The translations under genes and the position numbers were made by a program. Source: Sternotherus odoratus (lineage: Eukaryota > Chordata > Testudines > Kinosternidae). Taken from it: a DNA stretch of 64,000 bases. The stretch lies in assembly GCA_032164245.1 (NCBI GenBank), contig JAVMKO010000003.1:95231890-95295889 (forward strand). The letters are read 5' to 3'. Positions 1 through 11,905 of this stretch are shown here, one piece after another (position 1 is the stretch's first letter; the number at the start of each line of letters is the position of its first letter). The notes under the pieces are model-generated. The model searched no databases. It saw only the letters and a program-made list of their open reading frames with translations, and was not told where the DNA came from.

Positions 1-1475
1 GTCTCTCCAGAGGATGGAGAAACTCCAGATACCAGTGCTAGGGGGTAGGTGGAGGGGCGAAGGTTCCAAAATCAGTATTAATCCTGCTCCTATATTCTTG
101 CTCCCCTCTTTAATAGATCAGCAAGAGACCCTCTAGTTATCTAGTTAAACCTCTAGTTAGCACAGAAGAGAAACTTCAGTCTGCTCTGATGTGTGTATGA
201 ATTTGTCCTCACTGAGACGCTAGGAGCATACTTGAGGTGGCTAGCCTCTCCTTCCATTTATGGGTACCACATGCTAGTTTTGGCATGCTAGCTTAATCAG
301 AGCTAGTGCTGGTGTATCTCTTTGATCTGGGAATTACACCCCCAAATTGAAGAGCAGACATAGTCATATAAAGAGGGTAACCATGTACGATTTGAGTAGG
401 AGTCCAGTAAGGTCTGCAGCCCATGTTGGGAATGGGACAGAGCAGAGTTATAGAGGGTATGATCTGGGGTGTCTGTAGAGGGTAAGATGTGAGATGTAGT
501 ATATCCAGACTGGAGAAAGAAGATGGGGGAAGGTTAGCATCTGTGGTCTGTGTGTGGTTGCAGTTTGAAGATTGTATGCATGTTTCTGAGGAACAGTGGG
601 GGGCAGAGGTCTATGGCCCCTCCTGGAATAGCGGGAGGGCTGGTATGCAGTGGAAAGAGTTACATTTGGTGCTGGAACCCTGAATGAATAGTTTTCAGAT
701 TCAGGGACTTTTGTTGCTGATATTTTAAAAACATTCTCTTAATGTTTTTTGGTAAAGGAAATACATTCTCCACCTTCACTCTAGCTTATGGCTTGTCTGG
801 AAATTGTACATTAAAGATGACAATGACTAGATTATGTGCTGAAACTATAGGGGTTATACATTAAAATGTGTTTCAGAGGTGGAAAGATTTATACAGGAGC
901 TTATCAAGCTGACACTGAGCACTAACCTGACAAATATACAGTGCATGCAGCAGTTACTTATTGCTCAATTTCATTTTCTTGCAGCTTAGGTTAGCAGACA
1001 ATGGCCAAAAGGTGCCATCCCCGTTAACTCACAGTAAATTTTAAAGCGAAGTCGCCCTTCTTACTTCTCTGCTTTAAAATAGAACTCCTCTATCCCCACG
1101 CAAGCTGTTCAGAGGTGGCTTTGATCTTCAGCGTGTATTCTTGACATGTGTTGAATAATGCCAATTCTCATTCTTGCAGCAAATAAATCCTAATAAATTC
1201 CCCATGCTATCCTCACTTACTTTTGACAGCAGTCAGTCCATGCAGGCATTGAGAGTCACTTCCTATGAGACGCTGTGAATACAGCCTTCCGTTTCCATGT
1301 GGTTACACAACCCCACATTGAGTGCACAAAAGGCAATACATCCACCGACCCTGAGACACTAGGTTAAATTCAGCTTTCAATTTAGAGACTGCAGAGAGGT
1401 TTCTCTAGACAAGTGCAACAGGAATGAATTTGACTCACTGAGACCCATTTCTCTTCCTTTTTTCTAAATGTAGAG
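1..1475. other. Intergenic or intronic DNA, nothing recognised
   Basis: AT-rich sequence without a supported exon, RNA gene or repeat family that I can name. The only open frame of note (489-683) is short, has no recognisable domain and is compatible with chance. Confidence 0.5.
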
Positions 1476-1655
1476 GGTGAAATAATAATGCTTTGTGTTT
1501 GCATAGTGCTTTCAAAAAGCCCACAGTGCTTTACAAATATGGACTAGTTGGTACTATAACCATCTAACACATGGGGAAATTGAGGCAGAGGGGTTACATG
1601 ACTTATCTTAGGACATCGCATAGTAACCCAGTGGAATACTTGGAACTAGAACCCA
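1476..1655 (-). repeat. MIR-like (CORE-SINE) relic
   Basis: The stretch holds the typical MIR order of words: a 'gcatagtgctttcaaaaagc' type block, then 'cacatggggaaattgaggca', then 'ggttacatgacttatct'. In mammals and reptiles this is the conserved central part of MIR. The copy is old and much diverged. The orientation is a guess from the order of the blocks, and the limits are approximate. Confidence 0.55.
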
Positions 1656-1994
1656 GCTAGCTCCTGAGATACCTAGTCCAGTGCTCTAATCAACCAGAGC
1701 TCAGCCAGCTCACTGAACTCCTCTCCCCTCCCCCTCGTCCCCAGATCTTAAGAGACATCATGAGCAGAGCAGAGATATGTCGGTTCTTACAAGAGTCATT
1801 CGCCAGCAGGGGAACGGCATGTAGGGACAAGGGGCTACTACACTGGCCTCATTAAAGCCATTAGAAACATCCCTGGACAAGCCTGAAGTGTGTTCAGTAC
1901 AGAACGGGTCCACATTAATATCTCTCCAATTATCTCCTGTTTTAAATAGCTATGATCCATTGTACTTCTTGCTGCAATGAGGCATTGAAGTAAT

Positions 1995-2130
1995 GATGGT
2001 CTTGTATTAACTTCTAATACACCTAATACATTTCTAATACAGTGTCTAGGCACCTGCTGCTATTGATGGTCTTCTGTCGGTTAACTTCTAATACACCCAT
2101 CACTGTGGTATCTAGGCACCTGCTGCTATT
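1995..2130. repeat. Two-unit local tandem duplication
   Basis: Unit 1 (1995-2064) and unit 2 (2065-2130) both begin with 'gatggtctt', share 'taacttctaatacacc' in the middle and end with 'tctaggcacctgctgctatt'. They differ by a few substitutions and small indels, so the duplication is not recent. No coding potential. Confidence 0.7.
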
Positions 2131-3138
2131 GTTTAAAAAGGCAGGTGATAATTCCTCTTAATTCCTGTGATCTCATTGGCTGGTGCAGGGAAAAACGCAG
2201 AAAAAGTGAATAACAAAAAGTAAAGGAAAAGTTATTTGAGATTGATGGGTTTTACTGAGAAAACCATATAGTCCATCTAAAAGAAGACAGGATTATTTCA
2301 GCAAAAGCAAGAAATATCAGATCAGATTTGCTTTTAAAATGATTATTTTCTAATTTTTCTCTGCATACAAGAAAAAATAATGATAACTCAGACATGGTTG
2401 CTAACTGCAGTTTTTTAGCAGATGAAAGGGGTGTTTAGAGGCAGTTAGTTTTACCTCTGCAGGGCTGTTGAAACTAGTATTGAAATCTTTGCAGGAATTT
2501 ATATGGTATAAATATCCACAGGCAACAGGCATTGATTCTGTGCCCACAGGTAACCCAAGTGGTGACAATAATTATAAAGCAATAAATCTCTAAGTGCAAT
2601 AGATTTCACACCTGATGGTTAGACTTTGAGATTATTTTGTCAATCCTTAAGCATATTAAACAGTGGCTAGAGCAAGATGCAACATCCCCTAAACAGCAGT
2701 AAGGAAATACAGCATCACGTATCTGGCGTGAAAGGTTTTAGGGTCAAGTGAAGCATGTATAAATTCTGTTTTCCAGGTTCTGAAATCAAGGAAAGTGCTG
2801 CTAAACACAACAGAAGAAAACCAGTTCAGCACATAAAAGGTAGTTATCCAAACCACCACATTTTATATATGCGTAACATCCTTATAATTAAAAATGGATT
2901 TTTATCCTAAAGTAATTCAACTTAAGATCTAATTGGTATTTTTTAGCTCCACTTCCTGAAAAAGGCATTGGGATAGGGCGGTCCTGATAGCCTAGAGACA
3001 GAATCCAGAGATGAAAAAGACTGGCTAGAAGATCATGCAGAATTGCCCTGATGTTTCAGTTGTAGTGCCTAAGCGAAACTTATTTTAAAAATCCCAAGGG
3101 ACGGAGCTTCCACCACTTTCATTAGGAGACTGTTCAGG
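2131..3138. other. Unannotated AT-rich DNA
   Basis: No supported gene or named repeat. Contains A/T runs and a few short inverted words only. Confidence 0.45.
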
Positions 3139-3140
3139 TA

Positions 3141-3255
3141 GGGTGACCAGATGTCCCTATTTTATAGGGATAGTCCTGATATTTGGGGCTTTTTATTATA
3201 TAGGCTCCTATTACCCCTCCACCCCGTCCTGATTTTTCTTGCTATCTGGTCACCC
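3141..3255 (+). mobile_element. TA-flanked 115-bp MITE, Tc1/Mariner-like
   Basis: Begins 'gggtgaccagatgtccct' and ends 'tatctggtcaccc', so the tips form an inverted repeat around GGGTGACCAGA. A TA dinucleotide lies on each side (3139-3140 and 3256-3257), the target duplication expected for Tc1/Mariner-type elements. It has no coding capacity. A second, more diverged copy in the opposite orientation lies at 58212-58319. I recognise this family as very common in turtle genomes. Confidence 0.8.
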
Positions 3256-3257
3256 TA

Positions 3258-4057
3258 TGCTCAGGTAGCTTTTCTAAACATTCAGTCTAATTTTCCCCTT
3301 CTCAATTTTATCCTATTGTTATTAGCTATACCTCTATGTACCTCACCAAGGCCCTGAATCAGGACAGCATCTCTATTCAGGACAGCACTTAAGTACATTC
3401 TTAAGTGCTTTCCTGAATCAGGACCTAAATAACATTTAGTTCCCTCAACTCACTGCTGGCTTAGCCAACCTAGGTTTTTTAAATCATTCCCAAAAACCTG
3501 CCAACCCCCTGATCATTTTTGTTGCTTTTCTGATTTGCGCACAATTTCTCAATATTATGGCAGGTCAAAAATGGATTCCACACACACACACACACAAATT
3601 GGTGGGTGGGTGGGTGGGTGTGCACACGCGTGTAAATTTGAGTCTCAAAAAATTGTGACCCAAAACCAAATTTTTCCAATAAGGAAATTCTGCCATGATA
3701 CCTCATGCTCACACTCTCCTTATAGGCCAGGCTCTCTGGTCAGACATCTATCATGCTGCATTACATCTTGGAACAGCAAAGGGGTACATCATAGGAGTCT
3801 CTGGCTAGGGGGCATAATGAGACACATAGTCTAGCTGAGGAGTCCAACACATAGAGGATAATGGGAGCATGAATTACAGTTCTCATGAGGCACCATGAGT
3901 GCATTTCCACATCTAAATAGTTCAGTTTTCAGGCAGTTTTGGTATGAAAAAAATCTAAATTTTCCATGGAAAACAGTTTTGTCAGAAAATTTTCAACCAG
4001 CCCTGGTAGCTATCTGTCGGTAATGTAGTCCCGAGAATTTAATATTGCAGACATAGT
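3258..4057. other. Unannotated DNA with a CA/GGGT simple repeat
   Basis: A (CA)n run at about 3579-3597 is followed by a (GGTG)n run at about 3600-3620. Open frames across it owe their length to these simple repeats. Nothing else is recognised. Confidence 0.6.
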
Positions 4058-4330
4058 TCATAGGCTCAGAGACTTTAAGGCAGAGGGGGGCCATCATGAT
4101 CATCTACTCTGACCTCCTGCAGACTGCAGAACCTCACCCACCCAGTCCTGTAATAGACCCCGAATCTCTGGCTAAGTTATTGAAGCCCTCAAATAATGGT
4201 TTAAAGATTTTGGGTTACAGAGAATCCACCATTTACTCTAGTTTAAACTTGCAAGTGACATGTGCCCCATGCTACAGAGAAACACAAAAAAACCCAGGGG
4301 CTCTGCAACAAAGCTAAATACACAGGGACT
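4058..4330 (-). mobile_element. CR1 LINE 3' fragment
   Basis: The plus strand reads 'ccatcatgatcatctactct' then 'gacctcctgcagactgcaga' and later a 'caagtgacatgtgccccatg' block. These are the reverse complement of the 3' untranslated end of a CR1 subfamily common in turtles. CR1 elements are 5'-truncated non-LTR retrotransposons, and only the 3' tail is left here. The hAT insertion at 4408 lies just beyond it. Limits are approximate. Confidence 0.65.
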
Positions 4331-4407
4331 ATTACTTCCCTCCTCTGTCACAAAACCTCTTTGCATGCAGTTCCGAAAAGTCATTGACTTCTTTGCAGCC
4401 ATCTCAG

Positions 4408-4865
4408 CAGGGCCGGGGACAGAAATTTGGGGGCCCCCTACTCTGATCATTTGGGTCCCCCCCAGCCCAGCTGGCACTTCCCCCCCCCCAGCTGACAGCG
4501 GCTGGGGGGGCCCCCAGCCCAGCCGGGCCCCCCTCAGCCCAGCCAGCTCTCCCCCCCCAGCTGACAGCGGCTGGCGGCAGCGCGAGCCCGGGAGCAGCGG
4601 GAGCCGCCCTTGCGGGCCCCCCCCCCCCGCCCCCTGCACGCGCACTTTCTCCCCCGGACTGCGCCGCTGCCGCCGGCCCGGCTCACTGCTCCTGCCAGGG
4701 ACGCGCGCTCGTCCGGAGGAGAGCCACGCCGCCTCCCCGCCCCTTCCCCACTCTCCAGGCCCGTCGACAAGGGGGGACGACTACGGGTACAGCTGTGTAC
4801 CGGGGCCCCCCTAAAGTCCGGGGCCCGGTACAGCTCTACCCGTAGTACCCCCGTCGCCGGCCCTG
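4408..4865. mobile_element. Non-autonomous hAT element with 8-bp TSD
   Basis: The element runs from 'cagggccggggac' to 'gtcgccggccctg', giving inverted tips CAGGGCCGG/CCGGCCCTG. It is flanked by the perfect 8-bp duplication CATCTCAG at 4400-4407 and 4866-4873, the hallmark of hAT insertion. The 458-bp interior is very GC-rich and includes two copies of 'ccagctgacagcggctgg' (about 4489 and 4557). No transposase. Long open frames in both strands across 4238-4972 are by-products of GC richness. Confidence 0.88.
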
Positions 4866-4873
4866 CATCTCAG

Positions 4874-5837
4874 ATGTACACTCTCAAGCAGAACTGCATG
4901 GCCAGAGATGATAGGGAGGTACCTGCTACTACATTGGAATGTGTCTCCCTTCAGCCTCTCTGGGTATTCTAGAGAGAAGTGAAGGGATATGGCAACAAAA
5001 AGTCTATATAGGTTGATGAGTAGCCACAAATAGAATATCAGGGAAAAGGCTACTGGGTTGCCCGTTGCTTCAATATACACTAAGGGAACAGGGAGGGAGC
5101 TTCCCTTTTCCTGAGAACATCCATTGGCAAGTGCCAGCAGCTTATTCATCTCCGCAAGCATCTGCAGCATTTGCCAGCAGAGGAAGCTGTATGCTCCCCA
5201 CACCTTCTCCTCTCCCACTCTCTCTGGGCAGTATGAATTAGTCTTTCATTACCAGCCATGGTAATCTGCAGATGTTAAATTATACCCAGGAGTGTTTCAT
5301 GAACGTAATAGAAACCAAGCAAAAATTATTGCATAGGAAAATTTAATAAAGAAATCAAACTATAAGAGCTTTGGAATTAAAAGAATGTCTTTTCCCCAGT
5401 TCATGCTGAAATCTAGGTGCATGCAACATTTCATGCAAATCCGACATAATTTACTGTGTGATTTGTTTCTTCAGTAAAAAAGTGAGAATACGGAGAACAA
5501 TAATTTTCCTATATTTTAGCTACACGTTTCTCCCTAAGTAGAATAACTATTATAATGGCTTCTTGTATGTGGCGCTAGAATGATTGCCACTGTGCAAATC
5601 GCAGAAAGATCATTTCAATGCTATATCAAGAGTCCTCATCAAGTTCAGACTTGGTGTGTCGAATATAAAAAAAGAGTTTTGCTCTTTTTCTAAACTTGGC
5701 TGAGTCCACTATGCCCTATGTAGACCATGGCATGGTAGGAAAGGCAGAGCTCATAGCGGGAAGGGCTGCAGCTGAGGGAATAAAAAAGGAGGTGCCCTTC
5801 TTAAACGCACCCATTAGAAAGTTATCTTGTATGCTGT
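4874..5837. other. Unannotated DNA
   Basis: No supported gene or recognised repeat. The open frame at 4811-5218 (minus) overlaps the hAT right tip and has no recognisable domain. Confidence 0.45.
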
Positions 5838-6022
5838 GTTGTTGTAGCTGTGTCCATCTCAGGATAGTAGAGACAAGGTGGGTGAAGTAATATCTGTTAT
5901 TGGACTGACTTCTGTTGGTGAGAGAGGCAAGTTTTCAAGCGTACTAGCTCTTCTTCTGGTCTCTGTGTAAGTTTAAAAGCTTGTCTCTCTCACCAATAGT
6001 AGCTGGTCCAAAAGATATTATC
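5838..6022. mobile_element. Inverted pair of Penelope-like 3' ends
   Basis: The first part (about 5838-5965) reads 'ttgttgtagctgtgtccatc' ... 'gacaaggtgggtgaagtaat' ... 'gttggtgagagaggcaagtt', the reverse strand of the repeat seen forward at 22540-22775. The second part (about 5960-6022) reads 'aagcttgtctctctcaccaa' ... 'gtccaaaagatattat' in forward orientation. The two partial copies meet near 5965 and make a large imperfect palindrome. Assignment to Penelope-like elements is from memory of the family. Confidence 0.6.
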
Positions 6023-8285
6023 TTAAAAGCCGTCTTGGCATCTGTTGCCCTTTGGATAGCCAGAAGCAGCTTGACATCCAATAGACTCCCCAGACTGTGA
6101 CATTTGGCAACATGCAACAGACAAAGCCCAGCTCCAGTATAACCTGACATTTGTTCCAGTGGGTTGGGTCTCATTCATGTTCCAAGCGCTGTGTGGCACA
6201 GGGTACGCCATTCTACTGCACCGGCAGAGACAGCAGTATATTCAGTGTCATTGTTATGCTGAAGCTATCACCGCCCTTACTTCCTCACTAACTTCCTAAT
6301 GCCACGTTGGACCATGGATAGGGTGCATCTGTCAGAACGGATCCCTGTAGATTCCTACCCGAGAGCAGATGAATAATTGACTGATAAATATCGCTAGGAT
6401 TGCTCAGAGAATGAAGCGCAACTATTTGAGAGTGATTCAATCTTCACTCTAACCTAATCACTTAGCCACCCTCTATGCTGGCCTATATAGGGTCAGTACT
6501 GAGACCTCCTCCAGTGTTCACAAGCTCTCTTGTATAGCTATTCTATCAGTGAACCACATTGCAGTGTTATGGGAGCATGTAGCGTGAAGCCCCTTTTATG
6601 GCCTCTCTAGGCTGACCCAGAATGTCTGAGTACAGAGGCTAAAAAGCACTTCAAGTTTTATCAAAGCTTTGTTACATTGCTAGTTATGTTGGGGGGAGTG
6701 TTGAGAAATATACGATGGTCCATATTTACAGTACCAGCTAAAATATGCAAAAGAGAACAAGGTGCAAAGTTTTGAAATGTATTGGACTCTTATTCTGTCT
6801 GTAAAATGGACCAGTGATGAAGAAAGGCAGACAGGCAGGCAGGCGTGCACACACAGACACACACACACAGCAATAAGCTCTTATAATAAACCCATATTTA
6901 AATGCAGAAGCAAAAAACATATTTAGATAAATTACAGTGCACTTCTGGTATTGTTATATATTTAAGTATTATTTTACCAGTAATTTTAGTGGCACTCACT
7001 TAGAAAGCCAGATTTGGATGAGTGGGATTTTTTTTTGTATTATTATTATTCTCTTAAAGTAGAGCAGCTATTTTCCCAGCTGAATAGTAATGGGAGAATA
7101 ATAAATTCTTGATTACATTTTCTTGCTTTTTGACATTGTGTTTTAGATTTGTCATTTGTATATATTAATACATAATCAGTTTGCAATAAATTCTGTTAGG
7201 GGAACCATTTCTTGGTGGTCTTGATAGATTTTTATATAGTATATACAGGTTTATATTAGTAAGAGAGGCTTATTGAAGTTCTCCAGAATATATAAAAATG
7301 AAAAAAAAAGATTTTTATCTATGAGTCTAGGAAAAAGAGCATTAAAACAAAACACATGCGACAGTTTATTAATAAACTGAACTAACTTTTGCTTTAAACC
7401 CCCATAGAGTATTTTGCTCTAAAAATCTGACTATTTTCAGCCAATGAATGAATATTGCCAATGTTTGTGTTTTCCAGCCTGGGAAACTGAGGCTGGGTAG
7501 GGGAAGAGGGATGGGTACGCCAGGAGAGCATGAGGAGATATGCCCTGGTACAATAGAAGATCCTGCATGTACTTGCATCCATTCCAACTCCCTGTTACAA
7601 GCCTTTCTCCACAACCTCTCCTCCTGTAGTGGTACCTTTTACAGCTGAGCACAGCTTCGACTGCCTTGCCTAGCTGCTGCCCACCAATCCTGAAGACTAA
7701 TGTGAATATTCCAAACCTTGGAGCAGCTTTCTTCTTAAAATTAGCCTCCGTGGCATGATGCATGACCATTGGAAAGCAGCTGTTTGGCTCATTCTGGTGG
7801 TGTTTGGGACTGTTCTCTTTCCCTTGCCTGACTCAGGTACGCCATTGCTGTTTATTCCTGGGCACCTCCCCAAACCCTTTCCTGCTTCACTCTCCCAAAG
7901 CTACATGCACAACCCTTCACTGCTGCCTTTTATACTGTAGTAGTGGAAGACTCAGCCATTAGTGCAGGGCTAACTGGAGACCACTTCCAGAGGCATTTGC
8001 CAGAACCCTTGCTAACCTGAGCATCCCTAATTTGTCTTATGTGTACCCTGAGCAAATGTTGGCAGTTGAGTCTGTTCTTATACTATGCTCATAACTATAG
8101 TATCTGAGCGCCTTCTAGTAGTGCATTAAGCCAAGTGGCTAATACCTGTCACGTTTGTTCTCTCATCGTCTCCCCTGAGGGGAAGAAGTGTGTGCAGTGG
8201 TTGGTCTTGTTTTGGCAGGGGGTTCTTTATTTTAGTTTTGTATTTTTAATAAATATATCTGTTGCTCTGTGTTTATAGTAGAGAA
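6023..8285. other. Unannotated DNA with a CA-type simple repeat
   Basis: A CAGG/CA-rich tract (about 6829-6871, 'acacacagacacacacacac') is present. Short open frames on the minus strand at 5944-6211 and 7369-7769 have no domain I can name. Nothing else supported. Confidence 0.45.
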
Positions 8286-8520
8286 GGAAAGGTCAAAGAC
8301 ACGTGTCTTGCACTGAGAGAGGAAGGTGGTGAGGATTGTGATGGTCCTTAGTTCCTGGGGGAGTTCATTTCACAGTCTTGGATCACCCCCAGAGAAAGTC
8401 CTGCTTCCCACCACAGACAAGCTATACTCTTATTACTGAGTTCCACTGTGCTAGAAGAGCAGAGTTGTTGACTGTGGTCTTCATCCCAGAGTATCAGGTA
8501 ATCTTTTAGATATCCTGGGC
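8286..8520. repeat. Possible old LINE 3' relic
   Basis: Words such as 'gggggagttcatttcacagt' and 'cacccccagagaaagtcctg' resemble the 3' region of an ancient reptilian LINE of the L2/CR1 group. The match is from memory and weak. Limits are guesses. Confidence 0.3.
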
Positions 8521-10100
8521 TCTCCTCGCCTGTCTATGCACAGGTCCATCCTCTGCTGTGAATATTCTCTGTGCATGCCCCTTTGCAAATCCTATTTGTA
8601 TCTATCTGCAAACGTCCACCCAAAATGGGCAATTTATTGGAATTTGCATCTGTGTAAGCTTTTAAAAATCTGGCTTTCCCTATCAGAACTTTAGATAAGT
8701 ACATTAGCTGCTGGTGGTGTTATAGTGTGACTGTGTATCCTATTTAGGACTTTAAATCTATCCTCCTGCCCTTGCGAAGTCATTCTCTATAGCTTATTCT
8801 CTAGGGGCATTTCCCTCACACCTGTTCAGAGAATATTTCAAACCCTGATTTTTTTTCCCCACGCCAAGATTTTCCTTTCCTTAATTTCATCCCATTACTC
8901 CTACATATGATGCATATGAGCCACTAGAGAAGGGGAAAGGGAGGCAGTAGCCACCCTGGTATAGGTGTAGCAAGCTAAGCACGTAAAGAGTTTAAGTCTA
9001 CTCTTCACACACAACCCAGACCCCTTTTTTTGCCAGTGCCCATTAATGGACTATTTTCACTCTCTGGGGAGAGCAGCCTGTGATAAGTCTCCTGCCAGTC
9101 CAAGTGAGATCACTCTTTTTAGGCTCCACCTCAAAGATCATGACTATTTGAGGGGGGGGGGGAATCATGGAAAAAGTGGGGACCTCGATGCTCTATCCCT
9201 CAGCAGCTTTGTGAGGGTAACTGAAGATCCATACGATGCTTCATTCCAAGTATTTTGTAATGTCCTTCCTCTTGGATTTTCACTTTAAAAAGTTCACAAC
9301 TGCCAAGCCATCATTCAACGAATGACAAAATTACAGCACTCTGCTGTGAGAAAAATGGTAGCAATTTAATGATCCTGCCCCTTTGCCTTCTCATCCTTCA
9401 GAGCTTTGTCTCCAAGAGACAATTTGCAGGACACCATTTCAGTTTGCTATTGATGCAAGTCAGCAGGAAAAAGGTGCTCACGAATTTCCTTTTTACACTA
9501 TTGCCTTGGCAGTTACTGATATTGCCGGATCAGAGCTGAGCAAGTCATTCATAGCCTATAATTTAGTCATTTTTTTCTGTTCGTGCTCTGTCCACGCCGA
9601 TCGGGATTTTCTTGAACCTATTTGCCATTTGAAATTCTTCAGCAAATAATTTCTTCAAGTTATCCTTGGTATGTAGCACCTTTGCAAGGAGTTTGTGGTA
9701 TTTGATGTTAGACATTCAAAGTTCCAGCTGTTTTAGTTGCACATCAGTCATCTGTTATGCTTCTGTACCCTGATTGGATAAGCGTGACTGAGAATTGTGT
9801 TTCAAATGTTGACCAAAGATCAATTCAAAATTTGTTTCCTGCAAATATTCTACAGCATTAGCTAAAAAAAATTACTGTTTTACAAAACACTCCTGCCAGT
9901 AAATTCGTTGGCTAGAATATTTAAGTGCTCAGACATTATGGTAATGAGCACCATATAAGCATCTAGATTTACATATAGAGACCACACAAAAAACAGGTGC
10001 TGCAAACACAGTCACACTTATTTGTTTGATCAAAAGACTATTAATGGAAATATTTTTTGCAGTATTTGGCCAGTTCTACTATTAGCAACCACCAGCCATC
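8521..10100. other. Unannotated DNA before the Harbinger element
   Basis: A nine-to-ten base G run near 9152 and AT-rich stretches are the only features. Open frames at 9046-9288 and 9383-9649 lack recognisable domains. Confidence 0.45.
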
Positions 10101-10526
10101 TAAGGGCTGGTCCCCACTACGGCTTAACGTCGACTTTAGCGACGTTAAGTCGATATAAACATGTACCCGTCCTCACATGCATGCCATTTGCGTCGATTTA
10201 AAGGGACCTCGAAATCGACTTCTGTACTCCTCCCTAACGAGAAGAGTAGCACTAAAATCAACCTCTCTAGGTCGATTGTGGACTAGTGAGGACGCAAGTG
10301 ACATTACTAGCCTCCAGAGGCTGTCCCACAATGCTCCATTCTGACCGCTCTGGACTGCCTCACTGCTCCACTGTGACCGCTCTGGACAGCGTTCTGACCT
10401 CGCTGCTCTTGCCAGGTAGACAGGAAAAGACCCGGGAACATTTGAATAGCTTCCTGTTTGGTCAGCGTGGCCAGCTCACCTGCACAGCTCAGTCGTCATT
10501 CATAGAAATCAGCAGCACAAGCCACC

Positions 10527-11659
10527 ATGCAGAGCTCAGCAGCACAGGAGACCAGCCAAAGGGGGTACCCTAGCCCACGAAGGATCCTCTGGTGAGTGGT
10601 CTTTTTTTTGCACCCTCCCCTTCCCCCCCGCCAGGCTGCACAACCGCCCCCCCCACTCCCAACAGCCAGCCCTCAGACAGCCCGTGGTTTTGTTGGTCTT
10701 TAAATTTCCCGGTACAGCGTGCCTGGGTTTTCAGCCTGCAATCAAACACACCACCTCCCCCCGCCACGCTGCACCCCCACCCGTCCCCCCCGCCAGGCTG
10801 CACAACCGCCCCCCACTCCCAACAGCTATTCCGTAGACAGCCCGGTTTTGTTTTGAAATTCGCGGTGAGCCCCACGCGGTGTGCTGGAGGAGGGATCCAC
10901 GTGGCAGGGGGGGTGGGGGAGGTTACTCTGGAATATCCGAGTATGGCTTAAGGTTAACATGGCCCGCTGCATGGTGATTTCAGTAGCCATGTTGTGTTGA
11001 GGCTGTATGTGAGATGCTTCTGTGACTTTTGTGTGAGGCATCCAGTAACTTTTAGGTGCGAAATATACTCATAATAGGCCGTTGAATAATGTGGTTCCCC
11101 GTAGCATAGTACTCCCATTGTGATCTGTGAATGTTTCTGTCTCATAACCTTGTGCCTTTCTTTGCCCACAGCTGCACAGTTATCTCAGAATCCGCCCTCC
11201 TGCCCCTATCGCCGTCTATCGCAGATACAGAAGCGTAAAAAGAAAACGCATGATGACATGTTTAATGAACTGTTCCAGAACTCCCATGCTGAGGCCACAC
11301 GGCAGACTGAATGGAGGGCAAAATTGCTACCGTCAAGACAGGAATCAAGAGCTGCAGGAGAAAAGCGCGAAGAACAACGGCTGGAGCATGAGGAAAGACG
11401 AGAGGCATGCGAAGAAAGGCGGATGGATGCTTTGATCCGGATAATGGAGGACCAAAGCGATATGCTCAGGTGTCTGGTAGAGCTTCAGCAGAACCAAAGA
11501 TCGCCTCTACAGCCTCTGTATAACCACCTCTCCCCCTCCCCAAGTCCCATAGCTTCCCCACCCAAACGCGGGGTGAGAACCCGGGGGGGGGAGCTCCAGG
11601 GACCGACCCACTCCACCCCACAAGCCAGCACAAGCAGCAGCAGGATGAGTTTATCCTAA
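10527..11659 (+). pseudogene. Harbinger SANT/Myb-like partner gene, SANT exon deleted
   Basis: In Harbinger elements this protein binds DNA and brings the transposase to the nucleus and the element ends. A likely start ATG at 10527 has a perfect GCCACC context. A donor site (GTGAGT, from 10592) and an acceptor (CCCACAG, ending 11171) suggest two exons. Exon 2 (11172-11659) encodes a Lys-rich stretch (KRKKKT), then a long Arg/Glu-rich probable coiled coil ending in an EDQSDMLRCLVELQQ segment, then a Pro/Ser-rich tail. This matches the C-terminal half of the partner protein. The SANT/Myb domain that should lie in exon 1 is missing: exon 1 is only about 65 nt here, and joining it to exon 2 does not keep frame. 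An AATAAA signal follows at 11784-11789. Confidence 0.72.
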
Positions 11660-11905
11660 AACTTTTAAAAGCTGATGAGTCTTGGCCACCCTAGACCACC
11701 CCTAACCCCTTCCCCCCACCTGCTCCTCCACCACTGCGACTGCTGGTTTCCCTCCCCACCCCACCCCAAATTTGTGATGAACCAATAAAGAAACCGTGAT
11801 TTTTAAAACAGTGTATTTATTTCCTCTGCAAGCATCGGGAGGGGGGAGGGAAAGAGGGTGCAAGGACGGCAGGCTTAGGGCCGAGCAGAGCAAGGGACCG
11901 GGTTG

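Noticed and set aside
3479..3834. 99-codon open frame with His/Thr and Gly/Trp runs
   Set aside because: The runs are translations of the CA and GGTG simple repeats.
4238..4972. Open frames of 120-184 codons on both strands
   Set aside because: They cross the target-site boundary of a hAT element and depend on its GC-rich interior.
5944..6211. Overlapping minus-strand open frames as a small gene
   Set aside because: Two frames compete, one overlaps the Penelope-like inverted pair, and no family is recognised.
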